Source of the DNA: Arenibacter troitsensis
GTDB lineage: Bacteria; Bacteroidota; Bacteroidia; Flavobacteriales; Flavobacteriaceae
Length of the DNA stretch: 64,000 nt
Reading direction: 5' to 3'
Assembly: GCF_900177645.1 (NCBI RefSeq)
Contig: NZ_FXAO01000005.1
Coordinates: 57,324-121,323 of the forward strand
Numbering within the stretch: the first letter of the stretch is position 1; each line of letters starts with the position of its first letter. A program made the position numbers and the translations under genes. Positions 18,019 to 27,481 of this stretch are shown here, in pieces. The notes below the pieces were generated by a model. The model saw nothing but the letters and a program-made list of their open reading frames with translations. It was not told the DNA's origin and searched no databases.

Positions 18019-20016
18019 ATGGCAAAAGAAAATAATACAGGTCCCAAAAAGCCTAAATTCAATACTTGGTGGATATATGGCGTAATAGCAATATTACTAA
18101 TCGGTTTTCAATTTTTCGGTAGCGGAAACTTCGCGAATACAAAAAAGGCGAGTACTTCCGAACTTCAGGAATATCTTAGAAATGGTGATATCAGAAAAAT
18201 ATTGGTCATTACCAATACCAGGCAAGCAAAAATATTCCTTACCGAGGAAGCCTTGAATAAGGAGGTTCATAAGGATGTATCCGATCAGCCTTTCTCTTTG
18301 ACGGCCACTGCTACGCCCCAATATGTAGTAAACTATGGGGATCAGCAGAACTTTGAAAATGAGATCAATGACATTAAAAAGGAAAACAATTTAGACACGG
18401 AGCTTACCTACGACCAAGAGTCGAATGTGCTTACCGAACTTCTGTTAACCTTATTGCCGTTTGTGCTTATCATTGGCATTTGGATTTATTTAATGCGTCG
18501 TATGTCTGGCGGAGCCGGTGGAGGCGCTGGCGGTCAAATCTTCAATATTGGAAAGTCTAAAGCTAAATTGTTCGACGAAAAAACGGATACAAGAACCTCG
18601 TTCAAGGACGTTGCCGGATTGGAAGGCGCCAAGGAAGAAGTAGAGGAGATTGTGGAATTCTTAAGAAATCCGGACAAATACACCTCCCTAGGGGGTAAAA
18701 TTCCTAAAGGAGCTCTATTGGTAGGACCTCCAGGAACGGGTAAAACCTTATTGGCTAAAGCGGTTGCGGGTGAAGCAAAAGTTCCTTTCTTTTCACTTTC
18801 CGGTTCGGATTTTGTGGAGATGTTCGTAGGGGTCGGAGCCTCTAGGGTAAGAGACTTGTTTAAACAAGCCAAGGACAAATCACCGGCCATTATCTTTATT
18901 GATGAGATCGATGCCATTGGCAGGGCCAGGGGCAAAAATAATTTTACAGGTTCCAATGATGAAAGGGAGAATACCCTCAACCAGTTGTTGACCGAAATGG
19001 ATGGTTTTGGCACCAATACCAACGTTATTGTTTTGGCAGCCACCAACCGTGCAGATGTTTTGGACAAGGCATTAATGAGGGCCGGCCGATTTGATAGACA
19101 GATATACGTAGACCTTCCGGATATTAGGGAAAGGAAAGAAATATTCGAAGTACACTTAAGACCTATAAAAACAGCCGAAACATTGGATCTGGATTTTCTG
19201 GCCAAACAAACTCCAGGTTTTTCGGGTGCCGATATCGCCAATGTCTGTAACGAGGCGGCATTGATCGCAGCACGTAAGGAGAAAAAAGCTGTTACCAAAC
19301 AGGATTTCTTGGATGCTGTAGACAGAATAGTAGGAGGGCTTGAGAAAAAGAACAAAATAATTACTCCAGGGGAAAAGGAAACCATTGCCTATCATGAAGC
19401 CGGACATGCCACGGTAAGCTGGATGTTGGAACATGCCGCTCCTTTGGTAAAAGTGACCATTGTGCCCAGAGGACAATCCTTGGGTGCCGCATGGTACTTG
19501 CCGGAAGAACGCCTTATTGTCCGTCCGGAACAAATGAAAGATGAAATGTGTGCTACCCTAGGTGGTAGGGCCGCCGAAAAAGTAATCTTTAACAAAATAT
19601 CTACGGGCGCACTTAGCGATTTGGAAAAAGTGACCAAACAGGCCAGGGCCATGGTAACCATTTATGGATTAAACGATGAGATTGGCAACATTACCTATTA
19701 CGACTCATCGGGTCAAAATGAATATGGTTTCTCCAAACCCTATAGCGAACAGACGGCATTGACCATAGACAGAGAGATTTCCAAGCTTATAGAGGAGCAA
19801 TATAAAAGGGCCGTTGAACTATTGTCCAAAAACAAAGATAAACTTACCGAATTAGCGCAACGTTTATTGGAAAAAGAAGTTATATTTAAGGACGATTTGG
19901 AAAAGATTTTTGGGAAGCGCCCTTTTGAAAAAGACTTAAGACTGGAAGCTGAGGAAGCAGCTGAAAAAGAGGAAAAATCCAACAGGGATCTTCCAAAATC
20001 GGAAACAGAAAAATAA
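18019..20016 (+). CDS. ftsH: ATP-dependent zinc metalloprotease FtsH
   Basis: Membrane-anchored AAA protease that degrades damaged membrane proteins and regulatory proteins. The 665-residue protein has two membrane helices (about 17-35 and 136-158), a periplasmic segment between them, the AAA module with Walker A VGPPGTGKT (235-243), Walker B IIFIDEIDAIGRAR and the second region of homology (NRADVLDKALMRAGRFDR), and the zinc site HEAGH (459-463). The tail is acidic and lysine/glutamate-rich. Second gene of the rsfS operon. Confidence 0.97.
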   Translation: MAKENNTGPKKPKFNTWWIYGVIAILLIGFQFFGSGNFANTKKASTSELQEYLRNGDIRKILVITNTRQAKIFLTEEALNKEVHKDVSDQPFSLTATATPQYVVNYGDQQNFENEINDIKKENNLDTELTYDQESNVLTELLLTLLPFVLIIGIWIYLMRRMSGGAGGGAGGQIFNIGKSKAKLFDEKTDTRTSFKDVAGLEGAKEEVEEIVEFLRNPDKYTSLGGKIPKGALLVGPPGTGKTLLAKAVAGEAKVPFFSLSGSDFVEMFVGVGASRVRDLFKQAKDKSPAIIFIDEIDAIGRARGKNNFTGSNDERENTLNQLLTEMDGFGTNTNVIVLAATNRADVLDKALMRAGRFDRQIYVDLPDIRERKEIFEVHLRPIKTAETLDLDFLAKQTPGFSGADIANVCNEAALIAARKEKKAVTKQDFLDAVDRIVGGLEKKNKIITPGEKETIAYHEAGHATVSWMLEHAAPLVKVTIVPRGQSLGAAWYLPEERLIVRPEQMKDEMCATLGGRAAEKVIFNKISTGALSDLEKVTKQARAMVTIYGLNDEIGNITYYDSSGQNEYGFSKPYSEQTALTIDREISKLIEEQYKRAVELLSKNKDKLTELAQRLLEKEVIFKDDLEKIFGKRPFEKDLRLEAEEAAEKEEKSNRDLPKSETEK

Positions 20017-20077
20017 AACAATAAATAATTCGTTGTTCCTAAACAACTAAGGGGCATAAGGCTCCATTTAGACATTA

Positions 20078-20689
20078 ATGGGATTATTTGATAAACTTTT
20101 CGGGGGAGGAAAAAGAAAGGTTTCCAAGGAAACTGTGGAAACGAGGGGGCAACATATGCCCGACTTAAATATTCCTGTCGACGAAAAGTTTACCATTAAT
20201 TTTAAACACAACGGAGGCAAGTTTCTTTATTGTGATTCCATTAATGAAGTTTTCAGCAATTTGGACAACATTATCATTGAAAATAAATGGCAGGACCAAA
20301 CCTTTTTTTCAATGGACAAAAGATTGGAGGAAAAGTTTGCCAAACAAGAAATTAATTTCACCAATCTCCCCAATAACAGCGAAATATTTTTTACTACCTG
20401 TGAGCATTTAATTGCCCAAAATGGTTCCATTTTGGTCTGCTCCAATCAATTGAAAGAAAGAAAGCTTCACGAATTACCATCAAATGTTATTGTTTTTGCC
20501 ACTACTAGCCAAATGGTCGAATCTATTGGAGAGGGATTAAAGACAATTAAAAAGAAGTACAAAAATGTAATCCCTGCCAATATTACCACCATTAAGCATT
20601 TCCAACCCACGGCTGAAAATTCCGATGATTTCTTAACTTACGGAAGTAGTTCTAAAAATCTTTATCTTTTACTTCTGGAAGACTTATAA
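20078..20689 (+). CDS. LUD-domain (LutC-like) protein
   Basis: A 203-residue protein of the LUD superfamily, which also includes LutC of the lactate-oxidation complex. Visible family segments are FFTTCEHLIAQNGSILVCSNQ (about 108-128), ELPSNVIVFATTSQMVESIGEG and the end SKNLYLLLLED. There are no LutA or LutB genes nearby, so lactate oxidation is not supported here. The gene is fixed between ftsH and cdsA in many flavobacteria, with no known role. Cytoplasmic, two bases before cdsA. Confidence 0.75.
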   Translation: MGLFDKLFGGGKRKVSKETVETRGQHMPDLNIPVDEKFTINFKHNGGKFLYCDSINEVFSNLDNIIIENKWQDQTFFSMDKRLEEKFAKQEINFTNLPNNSEIFFTTCEHLIAQNGSILVCSNQLKERKLHELPSNVIVFATTSQMVESIGEGLKTIKKKYKNVIPANITTIKHFQPTAENSDDFLTYGSSSKNLYLLLLEDL

Positions 20690-20690
20690 C

Positions 20691-21494
20691 ATGAGAGAAA
20701 TTTTAAGGCGCTTACTTACAGGTGCGGTCTATGTAATTCTGCTACTTTCCGCCGTATTTCTAAGCTCCGATGCGTTTGATTTTTTGTTTATGACCTTTGG
20801 ACTTGCCTGTCTTTATGAGTACAAACGAATGATTAAACTGCCCGGCTACCATATTTTTATAGCCTATTTGGCTCTTTGGTGGGCATTTATTTATATTATA
20901 GATAATAAGATTCCCATCAATATTTTGATGTTCATTACAATATCCATTAATTTTATATTGTTGTACTATCTATTTTCCGGTAAGGAAAAGCTGTTCAACA
21001 ATTTGCAAAAGTTTATTATTGGCTTATTTTATATAGGGGGAGGATGTATTTTCCTTACCATGATACCGTACAAGGACAATGAATTTGCAAAATTTCTGAT
21101 CATGGGGGTATTTATCCTTATTTGGGTCAACGATACTTTTGCCTATTTGGTAGGAAAAAGTATTGGTCGCAATAAATTGTTCCCGTCCATTTCCCCAAAA
21201 AAAACAATAGAGGGAGCCATAGGAGGTTTTGCTTTTGCCTTGGCCGCTTCCTACTTTTTATCGAAATATGAGACCAATATTTCATTGGGACAATGGTTGA
21301 TCCTAGCAACTGTGATTGTACTTACGGGAAGCTTGGGCGATCTTATAGAATCAAAATTTAAAAGGGCCGCTGGGGTCAAGGACAGTGGAGCAATTTTACC
21401 GGGACATGGCGGCATGTTGGACCGATTGGATAGTTTGGTTTTTGCCGCACCTTTTGCATATTTAACTTTAATTATTTTTTCCCATGTTTCATAG
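20691..21494 (+). CDS. cdsA: Phosphatidate cytidylyltransferase
   Basis: Makes CDP-diacylglycerol from phosphatidate and CTP, the branch-point step of phospholipid synthesis. A 267-residue integral membrane protein with about eight helices and the CDS signature near the C-terminus: GSLGDLIESKFKRAAGVKDSGAILPGHGGMLDRLDS (about 215-250), preceded by NDTFAYLVGKSIGRNKLFPSISPKKTIEG. Overlaps psd by 11 bases. Confidence 0.96.
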   Translation: MREILRRLLTGAVYVILLLSAVFLSSDAFDFLFMTFGLACLYEYKRMIKLPGYHIFIAYLALWWAFIYIIDNKIPINILMFITISINFILLYYLFSGKEKLFNNLQKFIIGLFYIGGGCIFLTMIPYKDNEFAKFLIMGVFILIWVNDTFAYLVGKSIGRNKLFPSISPKKTIEGAIGGFAFALAASYFLSKYETNISLGQWLILATVIVLTGSLGDLIESKFKRAAGVKDSGAILPGHGGMLDRLDSLVFAAPFAYLTLIIFSHVS

Positions 21495-22158
21495 AGAAGG
21501 ACAAAGAATTATTATTACAACCTTTATTATAGTTTGTACCATTATAGTATTGGCCAATTATTTCATAGATATAACTTGGCTAAAATTTGGACTTCAAATA
21601 ATTTCCCTACTTATCCTTATTTTAATTCTACAGTTTTTTAGAAATCCCAAAAGGAACGTATCCAAGAATTTTGATGAAATATTGGCACCTGTAGATGGCA
21701 AGGTCGTTGCTATTGAAGAAGTGGAGGAAACCGAATATTTTAAGGCAAAACGGATACAAGTGTCCATTTTTATGTCTCCAATAAATGTGCACGTAACGAG
21801 ATATCCGGCAAGTGGACTTGTTAAATTTTCAAAATACCATGCCGGAAAATATCTGGTAGCTTGGCATCCTAAATCCAGCGAAGAGAATGAAAGGACTACC
21901 ATTGTTATTAACACTCCCAAGTTTGGGGATATCCTCTACCGCCAAATTGCCGGTGCCTTGGCACGTCGTATAGTCAATTACGCCGAAGTAGGGGAAAGCG
22001 TTCAACAAGGGGAAGATGCAGGATTTATTAAATTTGGCTCTAGGGTAGATTTGTTCTTACCTTTGGATAGTGCAATTACCGTGAAATTACACCAAAAGGT
22101 GACCGGAGCAAAAACATGTATTGCCACTACAAGGGTTAAAAAAGAAAATGAAGACTGA
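21484..22158 (+). CDS. psd: Phosphatidylserine decarboxylase (short form)
   Basis: Converts phosphatidylserine to phosphatidylethanolamine. The 224-residue proenzyme has two N-terminal membrane segments (about 8-50), the substrate region ILAPVDGKVVAIEEV, SIFMSPINVHVTRYP and YHAGKY, and the self-cleavage site FGSRVDLFLP (GS, about residue 182-183) where the serine becomes the pyruvoyl group. Short-chain bacterial type. It works directly downstream of CdsA in the same pathway, and the two genes overlap. Confidence 0.95.
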   Translation: MFHREGQRIIITTFIIVCTIIVLANYFIDITWLKFGLQIISLLILILILQFFRNPKRNVSKNFDEILAPVDGKVVAIEEVEETEYFKAKRIQVSIFMSPINVHVTRYPASGLVKFSKYHAGKYLVAWHPKSSEENERTTIVINTPKFGDILYRQIAGALARRIVNYAEVGESVQQGEDAGFIKFGSRVDLFLPLDSAITVKLHQKVTGAKTCIATTRVKKENED

Positions 22159-22417
22159 TAAACTAAAGAAAGATTTTATTGCAGCGGTCGATTTCGTTAA
22201 TGATTATACAGACCCGTTGCCTGCCGATCTTTTATTAAAACTCTACGCCTGTTTTAAAATTGCCAATCGCAATTTTAGCCATCCAGGCAGCAGGACACCC
22301 TTAATAAACGCATTTAAGGCCAATGCCCTGATCCAAGCAAAAAATGTAAGCATTGAAGAAGCAATGGAACGCTATATAGAACTGGTGGACAAAGAAATCA
22401 GGAATAACAAAAAGTAA
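22148..22417 (+). CDS. Acyl-CoA-binding protein
   Basis: An 89-residue, mostly helical acyl-CoA-binding protein. The ACBP pattern is visible: an N-terminal helix (KDFIAAVDFVNDY), LLKLYACFKIANR, with a variant of the usual KxYGLYKQA motif, and the C-terminal helix (SIEEAMERYIELVDKE). I take the ATG at 22148 (MKTDKLKK), which overlaps the psd stop by 11 bases. It likely buffers long-chain acyl-CoA near the phospholipid synthesis enzymes of this operon. Last gene of the operon. Confidence 0.82.
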   Translation: MKTDKLKKDFIAAVDFVNDYTDPLPADLLLKLYACFKIANRNFSHPGSRTPLINAFKANALIQAKNVSIEEAMERYIELVDKEIRNNKK

Positions 22418-22561
22418 AACACAAATTCCAATTGGAATATTTCACAAAGCCTTCCAACCTCCCTTAATTTTGATATGGTAGATGAGACACGAAACCGTTA
22501 TTATCCGAGCTTTCCTTTTCCTGCAAATACCATTCATTATTCCTTGTAGAGAAAAAGTGCT

Positions 22562-23830
22562 TTAAGCAGCCATTTCCATTTCGGTTTCCCTATTTTCAAA
22601 ATAAGTGAAATATATTCCTGCTAAAATCGTGATCAGAAAATAAGCCCCAATCCAAGCATTTCCCATTGAAAGTTTGGTATTTAGTCCAAACCAATCCCCA
22701 AAATAAACTATCCATAAAATGCCGGCCATTCCGCGGATCACCTCGATAACAACAGCATATTTCTTCCTATCCATAAGAGTAGTGTATCCATAAATACCAA
22801 TAAAAATAAAGCCACCAAATGCAAGTAGTCCCTCAAAACCAATATCTGTGTAATTGTAGAACATAAACATCATTAGAGCCAGACTCATTAGCATTTGAAA
22901 AATGGAATAAATCTTCAAACCTCTGCTAGCGTTGGAAACATATCTTTTAAAATTGTAGACGTCCCCTATAGTAGTAATGGGATACTTTGCCTTAACATCA
23001 TCCGGCCTCCAGCCAGTAGGCATAAACCAAACTCGTAATTTGTCCTTATAGCTCTTGGTGTGCCATGCATCCTGCAATATCCTCCACAAATGCTGAAAAT
23101 TGATGATTATAGGGTTCCAAGTCCCTGCAGGTTTCAAAACTCCAAATTGGGGCGGAACCTCCTCCAGCTCCTCCTGAAAAGTACCGAACATACGATCCCA
23201 AACACACAGAATCTGACCTAGGTTCTTATCTATATATTCCGGATTAATGGCATGGTGCACCCTATGTTGGGAAGGGGTGACCAAAAAATATTCCAACCAT
23301 CCCATTTTACCGATATGCCTGGTGTGATACCAGAATTGTGCAAATAAGTGTATCGGGGCCAAAATGGCTATGACCATGTGGGGCACGCCCAAAACCGCTG
23401 CTGGAATCAAGAACAGGGAAAAATAACCTACTAGGTTGCTGATAGGTTGTCTAAGGGCACAGGCAAGATTAAACTCTTCACTACTATGGTGAATTACATG
23501 CTGATTCCAAAAAATATTTATTTTATGGCTAAGCCTGTGGTTCCAATACCCGGCAAAGTCCAGAACCACAAATGCAATGGTCCACACCAACCAAGTGTCC
23601 TTAATTTCGGTTATTGCCAAATGCTCCAACAAAAATGGATAGGAAACTACGATCAGTGCCAAACCCAAGGTATCCTTAATTATATTGGTCAACCCTGAAC
23701 TTATACTGGAAACCGTATCCATAACATTATGCATTTGCTTTTTAACAAAATAGCCATAGGTTATTTCTATTGTTAAAAGGATTACAAAAAACGGGATGGC
23801 ATATAAAAGTGCCGTTGCGTAGGTCTCCAT
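22562..23830 (-). CDS. Sterol desaturase / fatty acid hydroxylase family membrane protein
   Basis: A 422-residue membrane protein with the di-iron histidine boxes of this superfamily: HRLSH (about 98), HVIHH (about 110), the WYHTRHIG segment and HRVHH (about 189). Five to seven membrane helices lie before and after them. The C-terminal 150 residues contain four extra helices seen in related bacterial proteins. Family members hydroxylate or desaturate sterols, fatty acids, carotenoids or ether lipids (alkylglycerol monooxygenase type); this sequence does not tell which. Monocistronic, convergent with the ACBP gene. Confidence 0.8.
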   Translation of the reverse strand: METYATALLYAIPFFVILLTIEITYGYFVKKQMHNVMDTVSSISSGLTNIIKDTLGLALIVVSYPFLLEHLAITEIKDTWLVWTIAFVVLDFAGYWNHRLSHKINIFWNQHVIHHSSEEFNLACALRQPISNLVGYFSLFLIPAAVLGVPHMVIAILAPIHLFAQFWYHTRHIGKMGWLEYFLVTPSQHRVHHAINPEYIDKNLGQILCVWDRMFGTFQEELEEVPPQFGVLKPAGTWNPIIINFQHLWRILQDAWHTKSYKDKLRVWFMPTGWRPDDVKAKYPITTIGDVYNFKRYVSNASRGLKIYSIFQMLMSLALMMFMFYNYTDIGFEGLLAFGGFIFIGIYGYTTLMDRKKYAVVIEVIRGMAGILWIVYFGDWFGLNTKLSMGNAWIGAYFLITILAGIYFTYFENRETEMEMAA

Positions 23831-24067
23831 AAAGCAAGGTAAATCCTGATGTACCTAACAAATATAGCAAAAATCGTTATTTTTTTATAAGATATCAATT
23901 CGGTAATAAGCACCACATAATCATGATGTAGTAGCCGAACAAAATAGACCAAGCCGGATAACCAATTGGATTTCATATCTAAGGCTTCCATGGCACTCCC
24001 CTAAAGCCTTTGTTTTCAATTTAAATAAAGTATAAATTAGTTGCATATACCCTTTATTCGCCTTTAC

Positions 24068-26710
24068 ATGAATTTAAGACATTCCATAGTTACCCGATTT
24101 GCACTTTTCTTTACGGGCCTAATCATTTTCTCCATTCTTTTATCCGGGTATTTAGTCTTTAGAAAAGCATCAGAAGTAATTACAGCGCATTCCAAAGAAC
24201 GTATTATGCATGCTTCAGAATTGGCGGAACAGTCTTTTTATGCCTTATTAAACGAGGTTACCAATGACATTGCTGTAATAGCGTTGAGTCCCACCTTACA
24301 ACAACATATATCCCGCCCTTCGGACAAAACCACCAAAGATATCGACCAGCTCTTCCGAATTATACTTGAAAACAAGGAAACCTATTTTCAGATCAGACTA
24401 TTGGACGCGGATGAGAACGGAAACGAGATTATTCGCTTCGATAAATTGGATGGCCAAGTAGTTAAGTCGATCAATCTACAACAAAAAGGGGACCGTGAAT
24501 ATTTTAAGGAAGCGCTTCAAATAGGTAAGGGCGAACACTATTTTTCCAATATCAATTTAAATGAGGAATACGGCGTAATCAGCACTCCTTTTACCCCTAC
24601 CCTACGTGTTGCCAGCCCTATTTTTGATGATAAAAACACAAAAGTTGGCATATTGATAATTAATATTAACCTTGGTCCACTTTACCTTAGTCTTGATCAA
24701 ATTGCCGGTACTGACAGTCAGTTCTATTTAATAGACGCCCATGGTCAGTATTTATATTCCCGTGACAGGTCCAAACAATTTGGCCAACAGACCCGAAAGT
24801 TTCAAAATTTTTATTCTGATTTCAATGAGGACGATAGTTCCCAAGAAACCCCAAAAAATGGTTTCCAGCAGCTCACAGGGCATAACGGCAGTAGTTATCT
24901 AAATTATTTTAGAGAATTGTCCTATTTTGATGGAAAGCGAAAAATATATCTGATTTCCAATATGGATCAAAACATATTACTTAAAAATGCCCTTGGCGTA
25001 CGTTCGGAAAGCATTCAGACATTGCTATGGGTATGCTTGTTTTCAATTCTTTTGTCTTGGTTCTTTACCAATTTGTTTTCAAAAAAAATTAAAAAAATCA
25101 CCAAAGCGATCAGCAACTACGACCAGGGCATTCCCGATGATAATTCCCTGCCCATCAACAGAAAGGACGAAATAGGGATCTTAGCAAAAACCTTTACCAA
25201 AATGAAGGTAAAAATAGATCAAAATGTTTTGGAATTGAATACGGCATTGGAGAAAGAACAGATAGCGAGAAAACAGCGGGATGAATTCTTACAGAATATG
25301 AGTCACGAAATGAGGACCCCTCTCAACGCTATTTTGGGCCTTACCAAATTGTTGTACAAAAATGCCTCGGAACCACAATTACCTATTATTAACGCACTTG
25401 AAAGAAGCTCCAATAGCTTGGCCGGCCTAGTATATGACGTTCTGGACCACCAAAAATTAGTTGAAGGCAAGCTCCACATTCAGCTGGAGCCTAGCAACAT
25501 TGCCAAGTTATTGAGGGATATACACTCCACCTATTTGTACGAAGCTGTCCAAAAAGGACTTACCTTCCACATTAGCATTGACGAAAAGCTTGAAACCACC
25601 CTATATCAGACCGATTCCTTGAGGTTGACACAGATAGTTACTAATCTGGTGGTAAATGCTATTAAATATACCAAAAAGGGAAGTATAAGCCTTATTGCGT
25701 CCATTAGTGGTACGGACCATCAAACTTTAAATATAAAGGTTAAGGATACTGGTGTAGGGGTACTTCCCAAAAACCTGAATAGTATAAACGACCGTTTTTT
25801 TATGGAAAAAAACGATCTATCTGGAAGATATGGCAGCTACGGCCTAGGACTTTCCATTGTTAAACAGTTGACCACACTATTTGGGGGCACCTTAGTGGCT
25901 TCTTCCATGAAAGGTAAAGGTTCCGAATTTATGATCAGCATCCCTACCATTTCTCCATCCAGGCCTAAATTGGCAAAACCAATCACCTCTACAACCCTGC
26001 CTCTTCCGGTACTAAGTGGCAACTATCAAATTCTGCACATAGAAGACGACTCCTCCACTATAGAACTGATACAGCATATTTTAAAATTGAACAACATTAC
26101 CGTACTTCAAGCCAAAACCATAGACGAGGCCTTGGAAATTATAAATTCCGAAACACCAAATTTGATCATAAGTGATCTCATGCTTGAAAACACAAAAATA
26201 AACACCCGTTTGAAGGATTGGATTAAATCTAAAAAGATAGAATGCCCCCTCATTATTACTTCGGCTTTGGATGCCACAGAGGCCAACATCCCATTCGGCC
26301 ATTATTTTCAAAAACCCTTCCAAATAGACCAATTAAAAGATACGGTCTATAAAGTTTTAGGGAGGAATGAATTTAAGGCTCCCGATTTTTCAAATATCTA
26401 TAACAATTATGACCAAGACATTCCCAAAATAAATAAAGTTCTAAAATTGCTGGAGAAAGAATTTGAAAACTATCTTATAGGAATAAACAAAATTTGCGAA
26501 AGTAAGGATCAGGTGAAATGGGAAGCCATAAACCATAAATTGATTGCCCATATCAATAATCTTCAATTGACCGATCTAAAAGAGGTTCTTCCGGACACAA
26601 TATCAATTATTGATGAGGACCGTCTCCTAAAAATAAATAATATTTTTGCCTATTATTTATGCTGTATTAGAACAGAAAGACACCTTAATTCAAAAGTTGG
26701 ATCTTCCTAA
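24068..26710 (+). CDS. Cache-domain hybrid sensor histidine kinase with receiver and HPt-like end
   Basis: An 880-residue membrane sensor. Order: membrane helix (about 10-32), large periplasmic Cache-like sensor (about 35-300), second helix (about 308-328), HAMP (about 330-385), HisKA with H413 in NMSHEMRTPLNAI, HATPase (NLVVNAIKYT, DTGVGV, YGLGLSIVKQ), receiver domain (about 650-770, D703 in LIISDLMLEN), and a helical tail. The tail holds NHKLIAHINNLQL (about 822-834), which resembles a histidine phosphotransfer site. I use the ATG at 24068, which starts the first helix closely. Its 3' end overlaps the convergent LytTR regulator by 26 bases. Confidence 0.88.
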   Translation: MNLRHSIVTRFALFFTGLIIFSILLSGYLVFRKASEVITAHSKERIMHASELAEQSFYALLNEVTNDIAVIALSPTLQQHISRPSDKTTKDIDQLFRIILENKETYFQIRLLDADENGNEIIRFDKLDGQVVKSINLQQKGDREYFKEALQIGKGEHYFSNINLNEEYGVISTPFTPTLRVASPIFDDKNTKVGILIININLGPLYLSLDQIAGTDSQFYLIDAHGQYLYSRDRSKQFGQQTRKFQNFYSDFNEDDSSQETPKNGFQQLTGHNGSSYLNYFRELSYFDGKRKIYLISNMDQNILLKNALGVRSESIQTLLWVCLFSILLSWFFTNLFSKKIKKITKAISNYDQGIPDDNSLPINRKDEIGILAKTFTKMKVKIDQNVLELNTALEKEQIARKQRDEFLQNMSHEMRTPLNAILGLTKLLYKNASEPQLPIINALERSSNSLAGLVYDVLDHQKLVEGKLHIQLEPSNIAKLLRDIHSTYLYEAVQKGLTFHISIDEKLETTLYQTDSLRLTQIVTNLVVNAIKYTKKGSISLIASISGTDHQTLNIKVKDTGVGVLPKNLNSINDRFFMEKNDLSGRYGSYGLGLSIVKQLTTLFGGTLVASSMKGKGSEFMISIPTISPSRPKLAKPITSTTLPLPVLSGNYQILHIEDDSSTIELIQHILKLNNITVLQAKTIDEALEIINSETPNLIISDLMLENTKINTRLKDWIKSKKIECPLIITSALDATEANIPFGHYFQKPFQIDQLKDTVYKVLGRNEFKAPDFSNIYNNYDQDIPKINKVLKLLEKEFENYLIGINKICESKDQVKWEAINHKLIAHINNLQLTDLKEVLPDTISIIDEDRLLKINNIFAYYLCCIRTERHLNSKVGSS

Positions 26711-27371
26711 GCAATTCCGGGCCGTAACGTTGACTTACAGGAACATGGTCTTTGTTAATTTCCAATGCACCGGTATGTATTACATCTATCATATTGAGAT
26801 TAATAATATAAGACCGATGTACACGTTGAAAAAAATCAGGAAGTTTAGGTTCAAGGTCCTTGAGAGCCATTAGAGTCAATATTTTTTTGTCTTTGAAAAC
26901 GATGGAAATATAATTGGCCTCCGACTTAAAATAGGCTACTTCCTTCAATTTAATTTTCACCAATTTACCACCTTCCTTTATAAACAATCTATTTTCCTTT
27001 ACAGGCGATTTTTGGCTAGTGGAAATAAATTCCTTCGCCCTTAAAAACCCCCTATAAAATCTTGGGAAATCTATTGGTTTAACCAAATAGTCCACAATTT
27101 TTGGGTAATTGTAGGAATCGATGGCGAAATCCTTGTTGGAAGTAATCATAATAACAGCAGAGTTGGGGTTTAAGTCCAAAATATCCCTTCCTGTAATATC
27201 TGGTAAATTGTAGTCCAAAAAAATGAGATCAAACGATGAATTATTAATAAGGTTGATAGATTCAAAACCCGAAACCGTTGTGGTTACACCTTCAATTTCA
27301 TTGATCTTACTGCAAAAGTGTTCAAGTAAATCACAAATCAACGGATCGTCATCAACAATTAAACACTTCAT
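26685..27371 (-). CDS. LytTR-family response regulator
   Basis: A 228-residue regulator with a receiver domain (residues 1-115; DDD at 7-9, phosphorylated D53 in LIFLDYNLPD, lysine in LVKPI) and a LytTR DNA-binding domain (about 130-228; LFIKEGGKLVKI, VAYFKSEANYISI, VHRSYIINLNMI). LytTR proteins bind direct repeats in promoters, often for envelope or exopolysaccharide genes. The ATG at 27371 gives the normal MKCLIVDDDP start. It converges on the hybrid kinase with a 26-base overlap; the kinase is the obvious partner, although the genes face each other. Confidence 0.9.
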   Translation of the reverse strand: MKCLIVDDDPLICDLLEHFCSKINEIEGVTTTVSGFESINLINNSSFDLIFLDYNLPDITGRDILDLNPNSAVIMITSNKDFAIDSYNYPKIVDYLVKPIDFPRFYRGFLRAKEFISTSQKSPVKENRLFIKEGGKLVKIKLKEVAYFKSEANYISIVFKDKKILTLMALKDLEPKLPDFFQRVHRSYIINLNMIDVIHTGALEINKDHVPVSQRYGPELLRKIQLLN

Positions 27372-27481
27372 GATCTTATCCAATAAATTACCATTTTCAT
27401 ATAGCAATATAATCATTTCATATAAAAAATAATTTTTGAGCCATCTAAAATTCTACTATTGTTTCTAATTAAACAACCAGC

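Noticed and set aside
18534-19385. A 283-codon frame antisense to ftsH
   Set aside because: A shadow of the strongly conserved ftsH gene; serine- and leucine-rich, no domain.
20078-20689. LUD protein as part of a lactate-oxidation operon
   Set aside because: No lutA/lutB genes nearby; it sits in a phospholipid and protease operon.
22425-22438. Palindrome ATTCCAATTGGAAT after the acyl-CoA-binding gene
   Set aside because: Short, single and with no T-run; likely chance in AT-rich sequence.
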